In this document: piece after piece, positions 25,801 to 36,054 of the stretch
How positions within the stretch are numbered: position 1 is the stretch's first letter
Layout: each line of letters opens with the position of its first letter
Origin: Seison nebaliae
Taxonomy: Eukaryota; Rotifera; Pararotatoria; Seisonacea; Seisonidae
DNA length: 51,635 nt
NCBI GenBank assembly: GCA_023231475.1
Contig: JALJEE010001981.1
Span: 1-51,635, forward strand
Reading direction: 5' to 3'
Position numbers and translations under genes: made by a program
The notes under the pieces: model-generated
What the model saw: only the letters and a program-made list of their open reading frames with translations
Database searches by the model: none
What the model was told of the DNA's origin: nothing

Positions 25801-27592
25801 GTCAGAGTTCGTGGAATCGGACAAATATGACATATGTAACAAATGTGTCCATAATGTGCATCCGAAACATTTGTCGAATTATATCGATGAGGAACATCGA
25901 CGATCGAGATCGATCGATGTGAAGGATCGATTACAATCTCCGAAAAAGTATAAGTTTCGAGATGATGCCAATTTCATAGATGCATATCATCTGCACGAAA
26001 TGGAGAAGAATAATAAGAATCCGTACTACTCGAAACACATGTATTATCATTATAACAATGGTCCACAATCATCAAATAATCGTACTCGACGAAATCATCA
26101 TCATCAGCGTCATCAACGTCATTTAGCTCATGCGCATCATTCTCATGCACATAAGTTGCATGGAAAAAATCGAAAAAGAGACGCTGCTCATAATTATTAT
26201 CAAATTCCGAATATTTACGAAAAATCAAACAATTGTTTACCGCTTTTGTTGAAGAAAGAAGATTATACGAATAGCGACGTCTACAAATTGATACAGAATC
26301 ATGCCGGACAATATTTTTTAGAGAGACAAGAAGAACATACGTATGAGAATGACAAATTTCATTCACCAGTCATCGTTCCCTCACTTATTCCCATTATGTT
26401 AACGTCCACTTCGAAAGATGATCGAACTAAACGATACAAATCTGGATTGATTTCTAATAATTGTAATATTAATGATAATAATACCATCACCACCACCACT
26501 ACCAATAACAACAACAATAACAACAGTAATAATAGTGGGAATAATCAAAGTGAAAAATCGTCATCTCAACTACCCAAATTGACGCCGGACCAATATGAAT
26601 TATTAGAGAAACATTTCTTGAAACAACATCATCGACGATTGAATGAATCGAAACGCAGACCAAAAAGAAGAAAAACTACAATTTCTACAAATAACGATAA
26701 TATGGTTGATGCACATTATCATCCGTCATATTCACATTTATCTCCAAACATGTTGAAGAATGTGAGATTAGATGATCGTAATAGAATAGAGTCGAAGATG
26801 CAATCGAACGATTGCATTCCCATCTCCAAACAAAAGCGACAATATAACATTTATGACGATACACATTATAGTGGCCAACGATTACCAAATAGTTATCGTT
26901 CGGTACAACAGAAACAAGAGAAACGAGTGTCAACTCCTTCTTCGTATGATGATCGAAATCAGAGAAGTCATTCTACACTTCTAACTGACAATCGGAAGAA
27001 TGATTCGAATAATTTCATTCGATTAATTCCTTTCCCATTGGAAACACATCGAATTCCCATTAAAACTCAAAACATTCAAAGAGGTAATAAATTCAACGAA
27101 ATTATTCAAAAGAAGAGTAGTATGCATAAGAACGACCCAACGAAAAATCAGGAACGTCTCAAATTCTACAATGAAACATTCTTTCCTTCAAATGAATCGA
27201 CACAAATCATCTCGTCCATCATCACCACAATGACGAACCATCAATTACCATATAATGTAACGACAGCAACATCAACAACGTCTATAATGAATACGACGAC
27301 GAATACTATCAATACTTTAGGAACAATGAAATCTTCGTTTAAAAAAACTTCTGATATCGTTCATTCGGAGAATAAGCCACAAATGAAAATGTCAGATAAA
27401 AATCTCATAACTTCACTCCCCAACAACAACAGCAATACAAGCGTTTATTCCACACAAAATGCATTCAATTACAATCAGAATATTAATCAACGGAATTTAT
27501 CTCCATTTCCTAACGGAATGACAACTCAACCTATTAATAGAAAAGTTAATCGTCTTCCTTCAAATGATAGCGATATGACCATCGACATCTAA
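19820..27592 (+). CDS. RAPSN: rapsyn homologue, greatly enlarged
   Basis: Exons 19820-21508, 21583-21681, 21744-22112, 22160-22213, 23802-24472 and 24922-27592; all GT-AG in phase, 1850 residues against 412 in vertebrates. Rapsyn is a TPR scaffold under the muscle membrane that clusters acetylcholine receptors and has a RING-H2 E3 end. TPR region about 115-760: EESMKIAL-like ESIMQSMRHSDKTMQALC, LERYNVAL, QIESLLGIAL and ALDIVNRAIRLAK track vertebrate rapsyn closely. RING-H2: C796, C799, then C954-x-H-x2-H959-x2-C962 (CAHFFHSRC, vertebrate CSHIFHLRC), C975 and C978 (CPKC). Between C799 and C954 sit 154 Ser/Thr-rich residues where rapsyn has about 15. An 870-residue tail rich in Asn, His, Ser and Lys follows, with a basic RRPKRRKT. 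Asn run at about 475-495 from an AAC repeat. Intron 4 is 1588 nt. The start MMNH lacks the Gly2 that is myristoylated in rapsyn. Confidence 0.85.
21247..21300 (+). repeat. (AAC)n microsatellite in rapsyn coding exon
   Basis: An AAC-rich run with a few AAT and AGC interruptions, coding a poly-Asn stretch in the first rapsyn exon between TPR motifs. It would be a loop insertion in the solenoid. Confidence 0.9.
22214..23801 (+). other. rapsyn intron 4, 1.6 kb
   Basis: The longest intron resolved here. Phases on both sides are 0 and the joined protein (NRAIRLAKLIHHP then ILELKGRECLRDIQ) aligns with vertebrate rapsyn without a missing exon. Inside I see no nested gene. A D-arm-like string near 22345-22365 is not a tRNA. 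Confidence 0.6.
24256..24300 (+). repeat. (TCA)n microsatellite in rapsyn coding exon
   Basis: A run of TCA/TCG triplets coding poly-Ser inside the insertion that separates the two halves of the rapsyn RING finger. Confidence 0.85.
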
Positions 27593-29378
27593 TGTTTGTA
27601 ATGATATTGAAATGCATGTTGAGACATATTATCTTAAAAGAAAATTAATAAAGCCGTTAATCATACGAACCATTCATTATTTATTAAAATTTTCTCATCC
27701 ACCCATTTGTTTCTTCTCCTTAAACTTATTGATAAAGATATTATCGAAAAATCTTCAAAACTATGTCAATCGATGGTCTAATCCATCAATCTAATCTCAT
27801 AACGATTTATTTCAACGATTATTAACAATTTTAAGAACGAAAAATGTTCCTCCAGAATTCCACATTAAATTTTTCCATTATTCTACTGGAAATAGATCAG
27901 AATTTTTCTGATGTAACTTTTCTTTAAACTTTTTTTTATACAAATTTTAGTCTGTCAAGAATATAATTCGATTACCTGGTTAAACTTCCCAATACGTCCC
28001 AACATGTGTTGGGATCTTGCGAAAAGTTGGAAATTCCTTTCTTACTTATTCTCATCAAAAGTAATCAAGTCCTTTTCAATAACATTATAAATTAAATACC
28101 ATGGCATCATGGTCAGCAGTTTTTGAGACGACCAAGTTCATATGGAGGCATCGCACCAAACTATCTAATCCATCAAAAATCCATGCCAAATGTCATTTTC
28201 CCACTTAAAGATTATTATTAAATATTTTCCGTGATAACTAGATTTCTAACTTGTCTAGTAACGAATGTTGGTTGGAATTGGAAAATGAAGAACATTATGG
28301 ATGAGATTTATTGTGATGTTATTAAACTAATGAGAATGTATAAATATTACTATTAATCATTAAAATCCCTATTAGAAAAATTTCTGATATACATTAAATG
28401 ATTGAAAGAACGATAGTTTTAAAAGTAAAATTGTGATATTGGGAAAATAAAGTGAAAAAGGATCATATAATACTCTTCTTTATTTCCAACTTCCTCAAAT
28501 TGATTGATTTTATTTAAAACCGATTAATTTCTAATTATTCATGAGATTTAGATCGATTACTTGAGATTGAAAACAAAAGTAGTTATTTTAACTTATAATT
28601 TGTAATTAACTGAAAGTCATAACTAAACATAATTGGATAAATGTTGAAACTTCTTTTACTTATCATATCTTATAAGAAATACTAAACGATTTAAATATAA
28701 TTATTTCTATGAATGATTCTGAATAATCGTCTAATTATCGATTAAATTTCTCCCCGAAGTTCCCCATTCTTTAGATGAAGCTCTTCTCATTATCACCAAT
28801 TTCGATATTACTTGTCTTATTCCAAATTACTTATGAGATGAAATCGATATTGGAAGGAAACTTATTAATGATAATGTGTACAGCCAGTTATCTTATTTTA
28901 TTTTTTATTTACTCCGAGGGGATTTGATCATATAATAAAAACAATAATTCGAATTATCGAATATTCGAATAAAAAATCGTAAAATTTTTATTAATTTTTC
29001 AATATTTTTTTTTCTTTCTTTTCAGAAAACAAAAAATATTTTGGACATACAAAATTCTTTCTACCTGATAATTTAACCATCGAAAACACATTCCCTAATT
29101 ATCCTGATGCATCCTGTCACTCATGAAAAAATCGTACATTCCACTCAACTAAACATCGCGTAGGATGCTCAAATTAATTCGACAGCACACTAATGAACCT
29201 ATTTATGGAAAACGAGGAAAAAGTTTATTATTATTCGAATTAGACCTATAATATTAGACCATATTAATTTCATATATAACGGTTTAATTTATTAGATGAG
29301 TAGAAAAAATGTGAATAAAAATTTATTGAAAGAAATTTAAGAGAGTATTGAAAAATTGCCTACTAAAATAAAAGAAAA
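27593..29378. other. intergenic, very AT-rich
   Basis: No established gene. It holds a perfect 8-bp inverted repeat with a 2-base centre at 27997-28014 (TCCCAACA...TGTTGGGA) and one tiny signal-like frame listed at 28775. Confidence 0.45.
28775..28927 (+). CDS. possible tiny membrane or secreted peptide
   Basis: A 50-residue frame from an ATG directly after a TTCTTTAG acceptor-like string. It starts MKLFSLSPISILLVLF, like a signal peptide, and has a second hydrophobic run near its end. I recognise no family. In AT-rich DNA hydrophobic frames arise easily, so this is weak. Confidence 0.15.
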   Translation: MKLFSLSPISILLVLFQITYEMKSILEGNLLMIMCTASYLILFFIYSEGI

Positions 29379-30287
29379 TTAAATTGAAGTTGTTTGATTC
29401 CTACAAAACAGTTTCCGTTGATAATTGATGACATATAATCTGAATCGTTTTATAGTTAACATATAAAAGAATGACATTCCAAAATTTGAGATAAAGAAAA
29501 ATTTAGAAATAAAACGACTAATTTTATGTCCTGAATATACTTGGATTAACATCAAAGTAATCTCGATTAGCGTTGACAATGTCTGTGAGAGCATATAGAC
29601 AACTACAATTAACGTTGCCTTATTTATTCGACACGAAGTCGTCCCAGACGATAGATTGATTACAATTGAATTCGGATTAATTCGTCTTCTCATTTTGGTC
29701 ATAAAGAAGATGTTGACAATTGCACAACACAACATAAAGATGATCGGCAATAAACTCAAGGCTGAAAAAATGACGGTGAGAATTTTATCTATTTGACAGA
29801 TGAGATAATCGAATTCCACTTCTGGTGATAATTGTTTGTTCATACTGACAATGACACCTGTTGAAATTGGCATTATGACGATAATTTGAATATTGATTTT
29901 AATTTCAGTAAATGATTTGAGTATCATGAATTTGTTGAATCCGTTGAGAATAATGATGGCACGATAGAGAGACATGGCACAATGTAAAAGATAATGTGTT
30001 GTAAAACAGAATATTCGGATGACAATAAATGTATAGCAAACATAAACTTCACAAAATTTTGGGAGGTTGTTCAATATCAGCACATTAAAATAAGTCAAAA
30101 CGAATGGACAATCCACCAAACAAATGACCATAACGTACGTGTATATCATTTTACTGTCCAATTTTGTCGTTTTAATAATGATAATTGTAAGAATGTTAAA
30201 TATGATGAGCAGAAGTCCATAGATCGGATACAAATACAGATCTCCCCACTTCTTCCCAATAACCAAAAACGATGCCGATTTAGCCAT
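29379..30287 (-). CDS. divergent seven-transmembrane receptor-like protein
   Basis: 302 residues from the ATG at 30287. Seven hydrophobic spans can be laid out: about 18-40, 48-72, 80-110, 127-145, 165-190, 212-238 and 250-275. The topology and the short loops suggest a rhodopsin-like GPCR. At the end of span 3 the usual DRY position reads LYR (MSLYRAIII). Span 7 ends GMSFFYMLTIKRFRLY, where GMSFFY stands in place of NPxxY and is followed by a basic C-terminal tail of about 20 residues. No disulphide pair can be fixed with certainty. The frame is open a further 13 codons upstream to an acceptor-like GATTGTAG, so an upstream exon could exist. No ligand or family can be named; nematode-type chemoreceptors are an alternative match in shape. 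Confidence 0.6.
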   Translation of the reverse strand: MAKSASFLVIGKKWGDLYLYPIYGLLLIIFNILTIIIIKTTKLDSKMIYTYVMVICLVDCPFVLTYFNVLILNNLPKFCEVYVCYTFIVIRIFCFTTHYLLHCAMSLYRAIIILNGFNKFMILKSFTEIKINIQIIVIMPISTGVIVSMNKQLSPEVEFDYLICQIDKILTVIFSALSLLPIIFMLCCAIVNIFFMTKMRRRINPNSIVINLSSGTTSCRINKATLIVVVYMLSQTLSTLIEITLMLIQVYSGHKISRFISKFFFISNFGMSFFYMLTIKRFRLYVINYQRKLFCRNQTTSI

Positions 30288-31083
30288 TTGTTGAACTGGG
30301 AAAATGAAAATATCCGTCCAATACAAATACTACAATCATATAACCTTATATTACAATCGGGGAAGTAATGTATAGATAGATGCGCTCTAACATCTCCAAT
30401 TCAATTACATTAATATTATTAGCCAATGACGTTTCATTTCATTGTTTTTTTCGCGATTTGAGTGAAATGGGTCTGGGAAAGTAATTAAATTTCATTAGAA
30501 GAAACCGTAACAAATTCAAATTATCCTTACAGTTAATTACCATGTTAATTCTCTAATGGACAGTTATGTTATTTTCATGACTCTATCGTTCTTTTAATTA
30601 AGTTTGTGGATTTCCCTAAATGTAATTGGCCTAAAATGCTGATTTCCATAATTCCTCAGTTTTTTTTCTCCAGATTTTCACAATAATTATTGAAAATGGA
30701 AAAAATAGAAAAAGCAGAAAATTCTACTACTTCAGATATATTTCAATTAGAAGAATATGAAATTATGAAGTGAAATTTCAGAGATTCAAAGTGAAGGGTA
30801 AGAATAGTAGAAACCGATCGGTTGTAATCGATTGGGAATGAAAATGATGTGGGACAAAATTGTGTACATTTATCGGTTTAATAGAAAATGAGAATCTAAA
30901 ATAAATCTAAGATAATTGAAGAGGTGATAGAGGGACCGATATTTTTCTTTCGATCGAAGATATTTTTTGGAAATTTATAACTAAATGCGAATGAGATGCT
31001 TTCTATTCTCAATAAGAAGAGTTTAACTCGCCCGCACACACAACAGTAGTATGAATGGAGAGGAGGAAAGAAACCATCATAAT
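30288..31083. other. intergenic
   Basis: AT-rich, no supported gene. It is the 5' flank of the 7TM gene and the 3' flank of the repeat-tailed membrane protein gene. Confidence 0.45.
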
Positions 31084-33323
31084 CTACATTTGTGGCGGCT
31101 CGTTTATTTCGTCTGATTTACTCTCGTTCGGTGATTCCGTTTGTCGTCGATAACAACAAAGATAACTTTGAGGCGCAGTGTGAACCTCGGGCGATTGTTG
31201 TTCCTCGGGTAACTGGTCCAGATTGTCTTCAGCGGATCCATCTGAAGGCACCATCGGCTCAGGTTCTCCTTCAATGGGTTCAAAATCACCAAGCGGCATA
31301 TTGGTTGTGCGTTCTCCGGGCGCAGCTTTTACTTTATTTTTATCACTTCCTAATTTTCCAGTTGGTATTCCACCATAACTTTTTCTTCCCGATTGTTTTG
31401 AATTACTTCCTCCTTTGCTTTTACTACTCTTATTAAACGATCCATCGTGGTTACTGAAACCCAATTTCTCTTTCCAGGTTTTGCCGATAGAATTGTCGGA
31501 TTTGTGAGGAGATCCTTCACCTTCTTTTCCATTAGTTGGTGAACCTAACTTACCAGGACTGGTCGGATCTCTCCCCTTATCACCTCCTCTACTACTTCCA
31601 CCTCCGCTTTTACCCATTCCATTATTTCCATCTCTACTTAATTCATTACCTCCATTTCTACCGGATCCGTTACCTTCATTTCTACCAGATCCTTCACCAT
31701 TATTTCTATCTCTACCGAATGTTTTACTTCCATTCTGACCGGAACCGTTGTTCCCGTCTCTACCAATACCATTATTCCCCTCTCTACCAGTACCATTATT
31801 CCCGTCTCTACCAGTACCATTATTTCCGTCTCTACCAATACCATTATTCCCCTCTCTACCAGTACCATTATTTCCGTCTCTACCAGTACCATTATTCCCC
31901 TCTCTACCAGTACCATTATTTCCGTCTCTACCAGTACCATTATGTCCGCCTCTACCTGTACCATTATTCCCGTCTCTACCAGAACCGTTATTTCCGTCTC
32001 TACCAGTACCATTATTCCCGTCTCTCCCAGAACCGTTATTTCTATCGGATCCTATACCTCCCTCTCTATTTCTGCCGGATCCACTACCTCTATTTCTATT
32101 TCTGTCGGATCCACTACCTCTATTTCTATTTTGATCATAGTTCATATCTCCTCCATCTCTATTTCTGTCAGACTTCGTATCTCTTTTATGATCGTCGTCG
32201 TCATGTGTTCTACGACGTCTTCTTTCTTCGCCATCATGTTCATAAAAACTATCCATTCCCGCATACTTACCGTATTGTTGGACATACGATCCATTCTTTT
32301 TCTTTTTAGACTGAGGATGTCTGAAAAACATGATTCTTGAATTAAGCTTAATGAACAGAAATCATAACTTTCTGTTCGGTAAAGTTTGATTAATATCTGG
32401 TCTATCGTTTTTGGGACGGGGTCCCCTATCGGGACGTTGGTTCGAATCATCTCTTTCAGACTTTGAACAACAGAATAGATGGCAACATGTGAGCAGAGAA
32501 AGAAGAAATGCCAATGCAGTTATGACGATGATGGGTATCAATACCTTGATTGGTATTCCTTGAAGTATAGCTTTCGTCGGAGATTGGTCTTTACCTGAAA
32601 TCATTGATGTTATTAATGTATTACATTTATGTAAATCTTGAGAAAATTTAGTCATGAATATACATTTGACAAATCAATAGAAAACCATCATGTTTGAATG
32701 AATGAATTTTACTTCCCGTTGATGTTGCCCGGAAACAATTCATTTCTTGTCCTCTTCCAATCAATACCTTAAAGGAAGAACTATTTTTAAAAATTTTCAA
32801 TGATTTAATACTAAACTACTTTGACCCCTGATAATTCGCCATCAACCACAATCATCGTCGGGAAGATACTTGCCTTCGACATCTGTTCCAAATTGAACGT
32901 TCCATAATAACAAAGTTTTTTAGCATTTTCATTTCGTGGAAGATATTTCGTCAATTTACCATCTGCATGGATCTTTCTGAAGAATTTGTTATATAAATTT
33001 TCTTTGTGAATGAGACTTTTCTCTATTTTCATTATCGTACTGATATCTCGTCCTTGTATATCATTCACAATATTCATACATTGTGTATCATTAGCCGAAT
33101 AACATTGTTCTTCTGACGCTCCCATCACTTCAAACAACTCAAGGTGTAGACCTCCTACAAACTCTTTTTGGTTATCATGTCTATTACTACAAATGACGAT
33201 ATCTTTTGTCGTTGGTGGAACAGTGGGAGCATCATTAGCTAGTATTCCGCATATAAAATAAGCAAGACAAACAAGCTTAGGACTGTGCCTAAGAAAAGAC
33301 GTTGGGTAACCAATGGGAAACAT
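31084..33323 (-). CDS. orphan type I membrane protein with minisatellite-coded tail
   Basis: Four exons: 33323-32820, 32767-32713, 32594-32369 and 32320-31084; introns 52, 118 and 48 nt, phases 0, 1 and 2, total 673 residues. N-terminal signal-like region (LVCLAYFICGILA, about 17-30). An ectodomain to about residue 195 has several Cys and an Asn-x-Thr site (NDT). The single span is about 200-225 (VLIPIIVITALAFLLSLL), then Cys-rich CCHLFCCS, which may be palmitoylated. The cytoplasmic tail of about 445 residues is basic-acidic (GEERRRRRTHDDDDHKRD), then about 12 copies of an 8-residue unit GRDGNNGT, then Gly/Ser/Lys-rich, and ends acidic (EPIEGEPEPMV). I recognise no family. The tail is predicted to be disordered. 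It is head-to-head with the CUB/LDLa-like gene, 448 bp apart. Confidence 0.7.
31741..32044 (-). repeat. 24-bp coding minisatellite
   Basis: Nearly 13 tandem units of 24 bp; plus-strand unit CCCGTCTCTACCAGTACCAT plus TATT. Being a multiple of three, it codes an 8-residue unit (GRDGNNGT, with D/E and T/S/I variants) in the frame of the gene and leaves other frames on both strands open too. Single-base variants (CCC/TCC, AGTA/AATA, CATT/CGTT) recur in a patterned order, suggesting expansion by blocks of several units. Confidence 0.95.
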
Positions 33324-33771
33324 TCATTTACAAAGTATGATACTAATGTTCGTCGATGCTGATGGTTATTTAAATGGAATAGAAATTGGAACGTAAAGTA
33401 AAATTAGAATAGTAAAAAAATTAGATAAGAAGTTAAAATAAAAGTTGTTAGGTAAAGTTTAAATAAATTGTTCTTTTAGGAGAAAAGTAGTTTGTGCAAA
33501 CCACAAGCAGCGAAAACAAAAACTGAAAGAAAAACAAAAAATCAAAAAATTTGATTCATTAGAATTCTCCTCCAAATTCACATATTATTTATAAGTTTTA
33601 CATCAAACAATTCCTATCGATCCTAATCGAATTGTTCAAATATTTTTGTCGAACAAACATTTTGAAATTTGTCAAATCACAAAAGTTTATTAAGAAAATT
33701 TCCATCATTTCGCCTGTCTTTTGGCTTTCCGTCCATTCCTCTTGGTCTTATTAAGAATTGTTCGACAACAA
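33324..33771. promoter_or_regulatory. divergent spacer between two membrane-protein genes
   Basis: AT-rich 448-bp spacer between start codons on opposite strands. It must carry both promoters. No specific element recognised. Confidence 0.35.
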
Positions 33772-34743
33772 ATGGATTTCTTCTATCTACTAATCATAAC
33801 TTTCTTCATCATTCCAATTGTCAACTTATCCAAAAATGTTGAAATAAAATTATTCAAATTAGACTTCTTTTGGAAACAAGTTATTCAATTAACCGTACCG
33901 AAAAATTTATCAACTATCCATCTGGGTAGAACTAAACAATTTACCATCATTACAGTGAAAGAAACCAACCAGAATTTTACACTGAAAATTAAGAGTGAAC
34001 TAGAACAAATGTTGATGGTGACGATAGTCCAGCTGAACGTATATCCAAGGACCACATTTAGTGCAAATTGCTTTCCTTTTTTCAATTGGGATTTGATATC
34101 CAAACTCTACGTTGTATCACCGAAGAGGACGGATGTCTTCTGTGGTGAGATTCATGCGCGTCGTCTGCCAATTCCCGTTGTGTACAGTAAGGAAATTGTT
34201 TTAAGATATGAGAATTATAATAAATCTCATATGGCTTCCTTCAAATTTTATGTACATCAAGTTATTCGAAAAACCGAATCTCAAAGTTGTCTTCCTGGCT
34301 TTGTGACGTGTCGTACCAATTATTGTATCGGTTCTATTTTACGATGCTCTCAATTAGTTCATAAGTACTTGAAGTATAATTGCGGAGGTTTGTCCAGGGG
34401 AACTATTGTGAGGAAATTGGCGAACATCAAGAGAAATATGGAGTCGAAAGTTAACGAATCGGATTTAGAACACTCATTTCACACGTGGAAATCTCAAGCC
34501 CGACAGTCGATCGAAATGTTCAAGTTGGGACATGATATTGATTCACTTTGTTCAAATGAAGCGTATCTACCTTGGTTGGAACAATCTCAGAATATGTCGT
34601 TATTGGGATCAACTCTCTATTACATCATTCGTTTGATAGTACTGCCAATTTCTGGTTGTTCCTTATTCTTCTACATCTTCTACAAACTCATACATCAATA
34701 TATCACCGTCATCATTCAAAATAATACCAATATGTCAATTTGA
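33772..34743 (+). CDS. CUB and LDLa-like single-pass membrane protein
   Basis: 323 residues from the ATG at 33772; a 17-codon longer frame upstream has no ATG. Signal peptide about 1-19 (MDFFYLLIITFFIIPIV). A region to about 185 has CUB features: an NCF Cys, a hydrophobic strand, then VFCGEIHARRLPIPVVYS and an aromatic F-K-F-Y strand, as in the CG...P...S...F pattern. A short Cys-rich unit at about 185-225 (CLPGFVTCRTNYCIGSILRC) resembles an LDL-receptor class A module but lacks the acidic calcium-binding end. The membrane span is about 285-312, with a short basic tail. CUB plus LDLa plus one span is the plan of receptor-clustering proteins such as LEV-10 and Neto, but those have more CUB domains and no identity is claimed. 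Several N-glycosylation sites (NLS, NFT, NKS, NES). Confidence 0.5.
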   Translation: MDFFYLLIITFFIIPIVNLSKNVEIKLFKLDFFWKQVIQLTVPKNLSTIHLGRTKQFTIITVKETNQNFTLKIKSELEQMLMVTIVQLNVYPRTTFSANCFPFFNWDLISKLYVVSPKRTDVFCGEIHARRLPIPVVYSKEIVLRYENYNKSHMASFKFYVHQVIRKTESQSCLPGFVTCRTNYCIGSILRCSQLVHKYLKYNCGGLSRGTIVRKLANIKRNMESKVNESDLEHSFHTWKSQARQSIEMFKLGHDIDSLCSNEAYLPWLEQSQNMSLLGSTLYYIIRLIVLPISGCSLFFYIFYKLIHQYITVIIQNNTNMSI

Positions 34744-35577
34744 TTTATTCTCATGTCTATAATTTCTTTCTTTTTCACTTGGAAATTGGGAGATTTCCAA
34801 TAAATTCACATACCTCATTCATTATCATTCACATAAATCATATTCATTGAGATTAATTGTGAGTTATAACGTGTGAAAAGTCTCGAATTAAAAATTCTTA
34901 ACAAATTAATTAAACGAAAATCAATTTATAATTTGAATTGATGGAAGTTTTTTCTTGTTCATTTCTTTAAAAATAAGTATGTGAAACTAAATCGAATAGT
35001 TTAAAAATAATAATTTTCAATTTTCTTTAAAATTTTTTTCAACGTTTCAATTCCCTAAAATTACCATGAAGCGTTATTATGATTATTATTTAATGATTAT
35101 GAAATATTAATTTTACAGAACATCATAATTTCCTATGGTTAACAATCAGTTTACTGTCCAACGTTCTTATGAATACGGTCCGTTCTCACATGTTTGACCA
35201 TTACTTCTTTTTAGTAAGCAACAGAACAATTAAAATAAAATTACCACCAATAATATGTCCAAAGTTGTAAACGAATTTATTCTCCTTATTCATCAATTTT
35301 GACATGTTTAGATTATTTATCAATTTAACAGAAACGGAAAACGATGAAAGAACAGCTTATTTAATGAGAAGTACATTCGTAAAAGTTATATGAAACTAAA
35401 TCCAGAACGAATTCTAAATTATAATGAATGAAAAAGGTGGAACATAATAATATAGTTGAAAAAAGTGAGAAATCAATGACTTTTTTCCTGCCGTTTGATC
35501 GTGAAACATTTATGGATGATATGATGAATAATGAGAAATTTGGTTTTCCCCCCATTTCCATCTATTCCTCACAATGA
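34744..35577. other. intergenic, AT-rich
   Basis: 3' flank of the CUB/LDLa-like gene. No gene supported. Confidence 0.4.
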
Positions 35578-36054
35578 ATTTATTTACATGAAGCATTCCT
35601 CACTTTATCAGCTCATATTCTCAGAAATTTAGCTCGTCGAAAACCTTATTCACCCACAAAATTTCCATGTATAATATATGTGGAGGCATCTCATTTCTTA
35701 AGATTACCATCACTATCTTTTATCTCCAGTTTTACGAAAGATCAAGTTTATAAAATTTTCATGAGAAAATCGAGATAATTTCTTTATTCAGAGAAAATTC
35801 ATGGGTTCAAATAATTACTTTTGCTAATAGTAAGAAAGTTTCTAGTGGAGAATCTAAATGACGAGAGAACTTTTTCGAAACTATACGAACGTTGCGGACG
35901 GGGAATATCAAATATAACGGTACCAAGCCGTTATAGTTCCATAACGCCTTCTGAAGTGTTGGATGAGGAGGAAGTGGAGAAAGAGAACGATCGTCGAAAA
36001 GATAGAAGAAATGATCCAACTCCACAATATGTAATAACATTCGAAGAAGGAAAG
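35578..36054 (+). CDS. possible two-exon fragment of an unrecognised gene
   Basis: Two open stretches without a start codon: 35578-35728 (reads LHEAFLTLSAHILRNLARRK near its start) and 35831-36054 (FLVENLNDERTFSKLYERCG, then SEVLDEEEVEKENDRRKDRR). The second has a good acceptor (TGCTAATAG) and a donor at 36055, and its charged composition is unlike chance AT-rich frames. The two can be joined in frame with a donor at 35729, but this join is tentative. I recognise no family and found no start or end exon. It could be a small gene, an orphan exon or a decayed gene. Confidence 0.25.

Noticed and set aside
25073-27592. Reading the 839-codon frame as a separate gene starting MFLLKKYG
   Set aside because: The frame is open upstream to an acceptor at 24921 and the exon begins with the second half of the rapsyn RING, so it is the tail of that protein.
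31536-32340. Several long frames on both strands over the 24-bp repeat (Leu-Pro, Tyr-rich and Val-Glu-rich peptides)
   Set aside because: They are by-products of a repeat unit that is a multiple of three; only the minus-strand frame with signal peptide, membrane span and spliced partners makes a protein.
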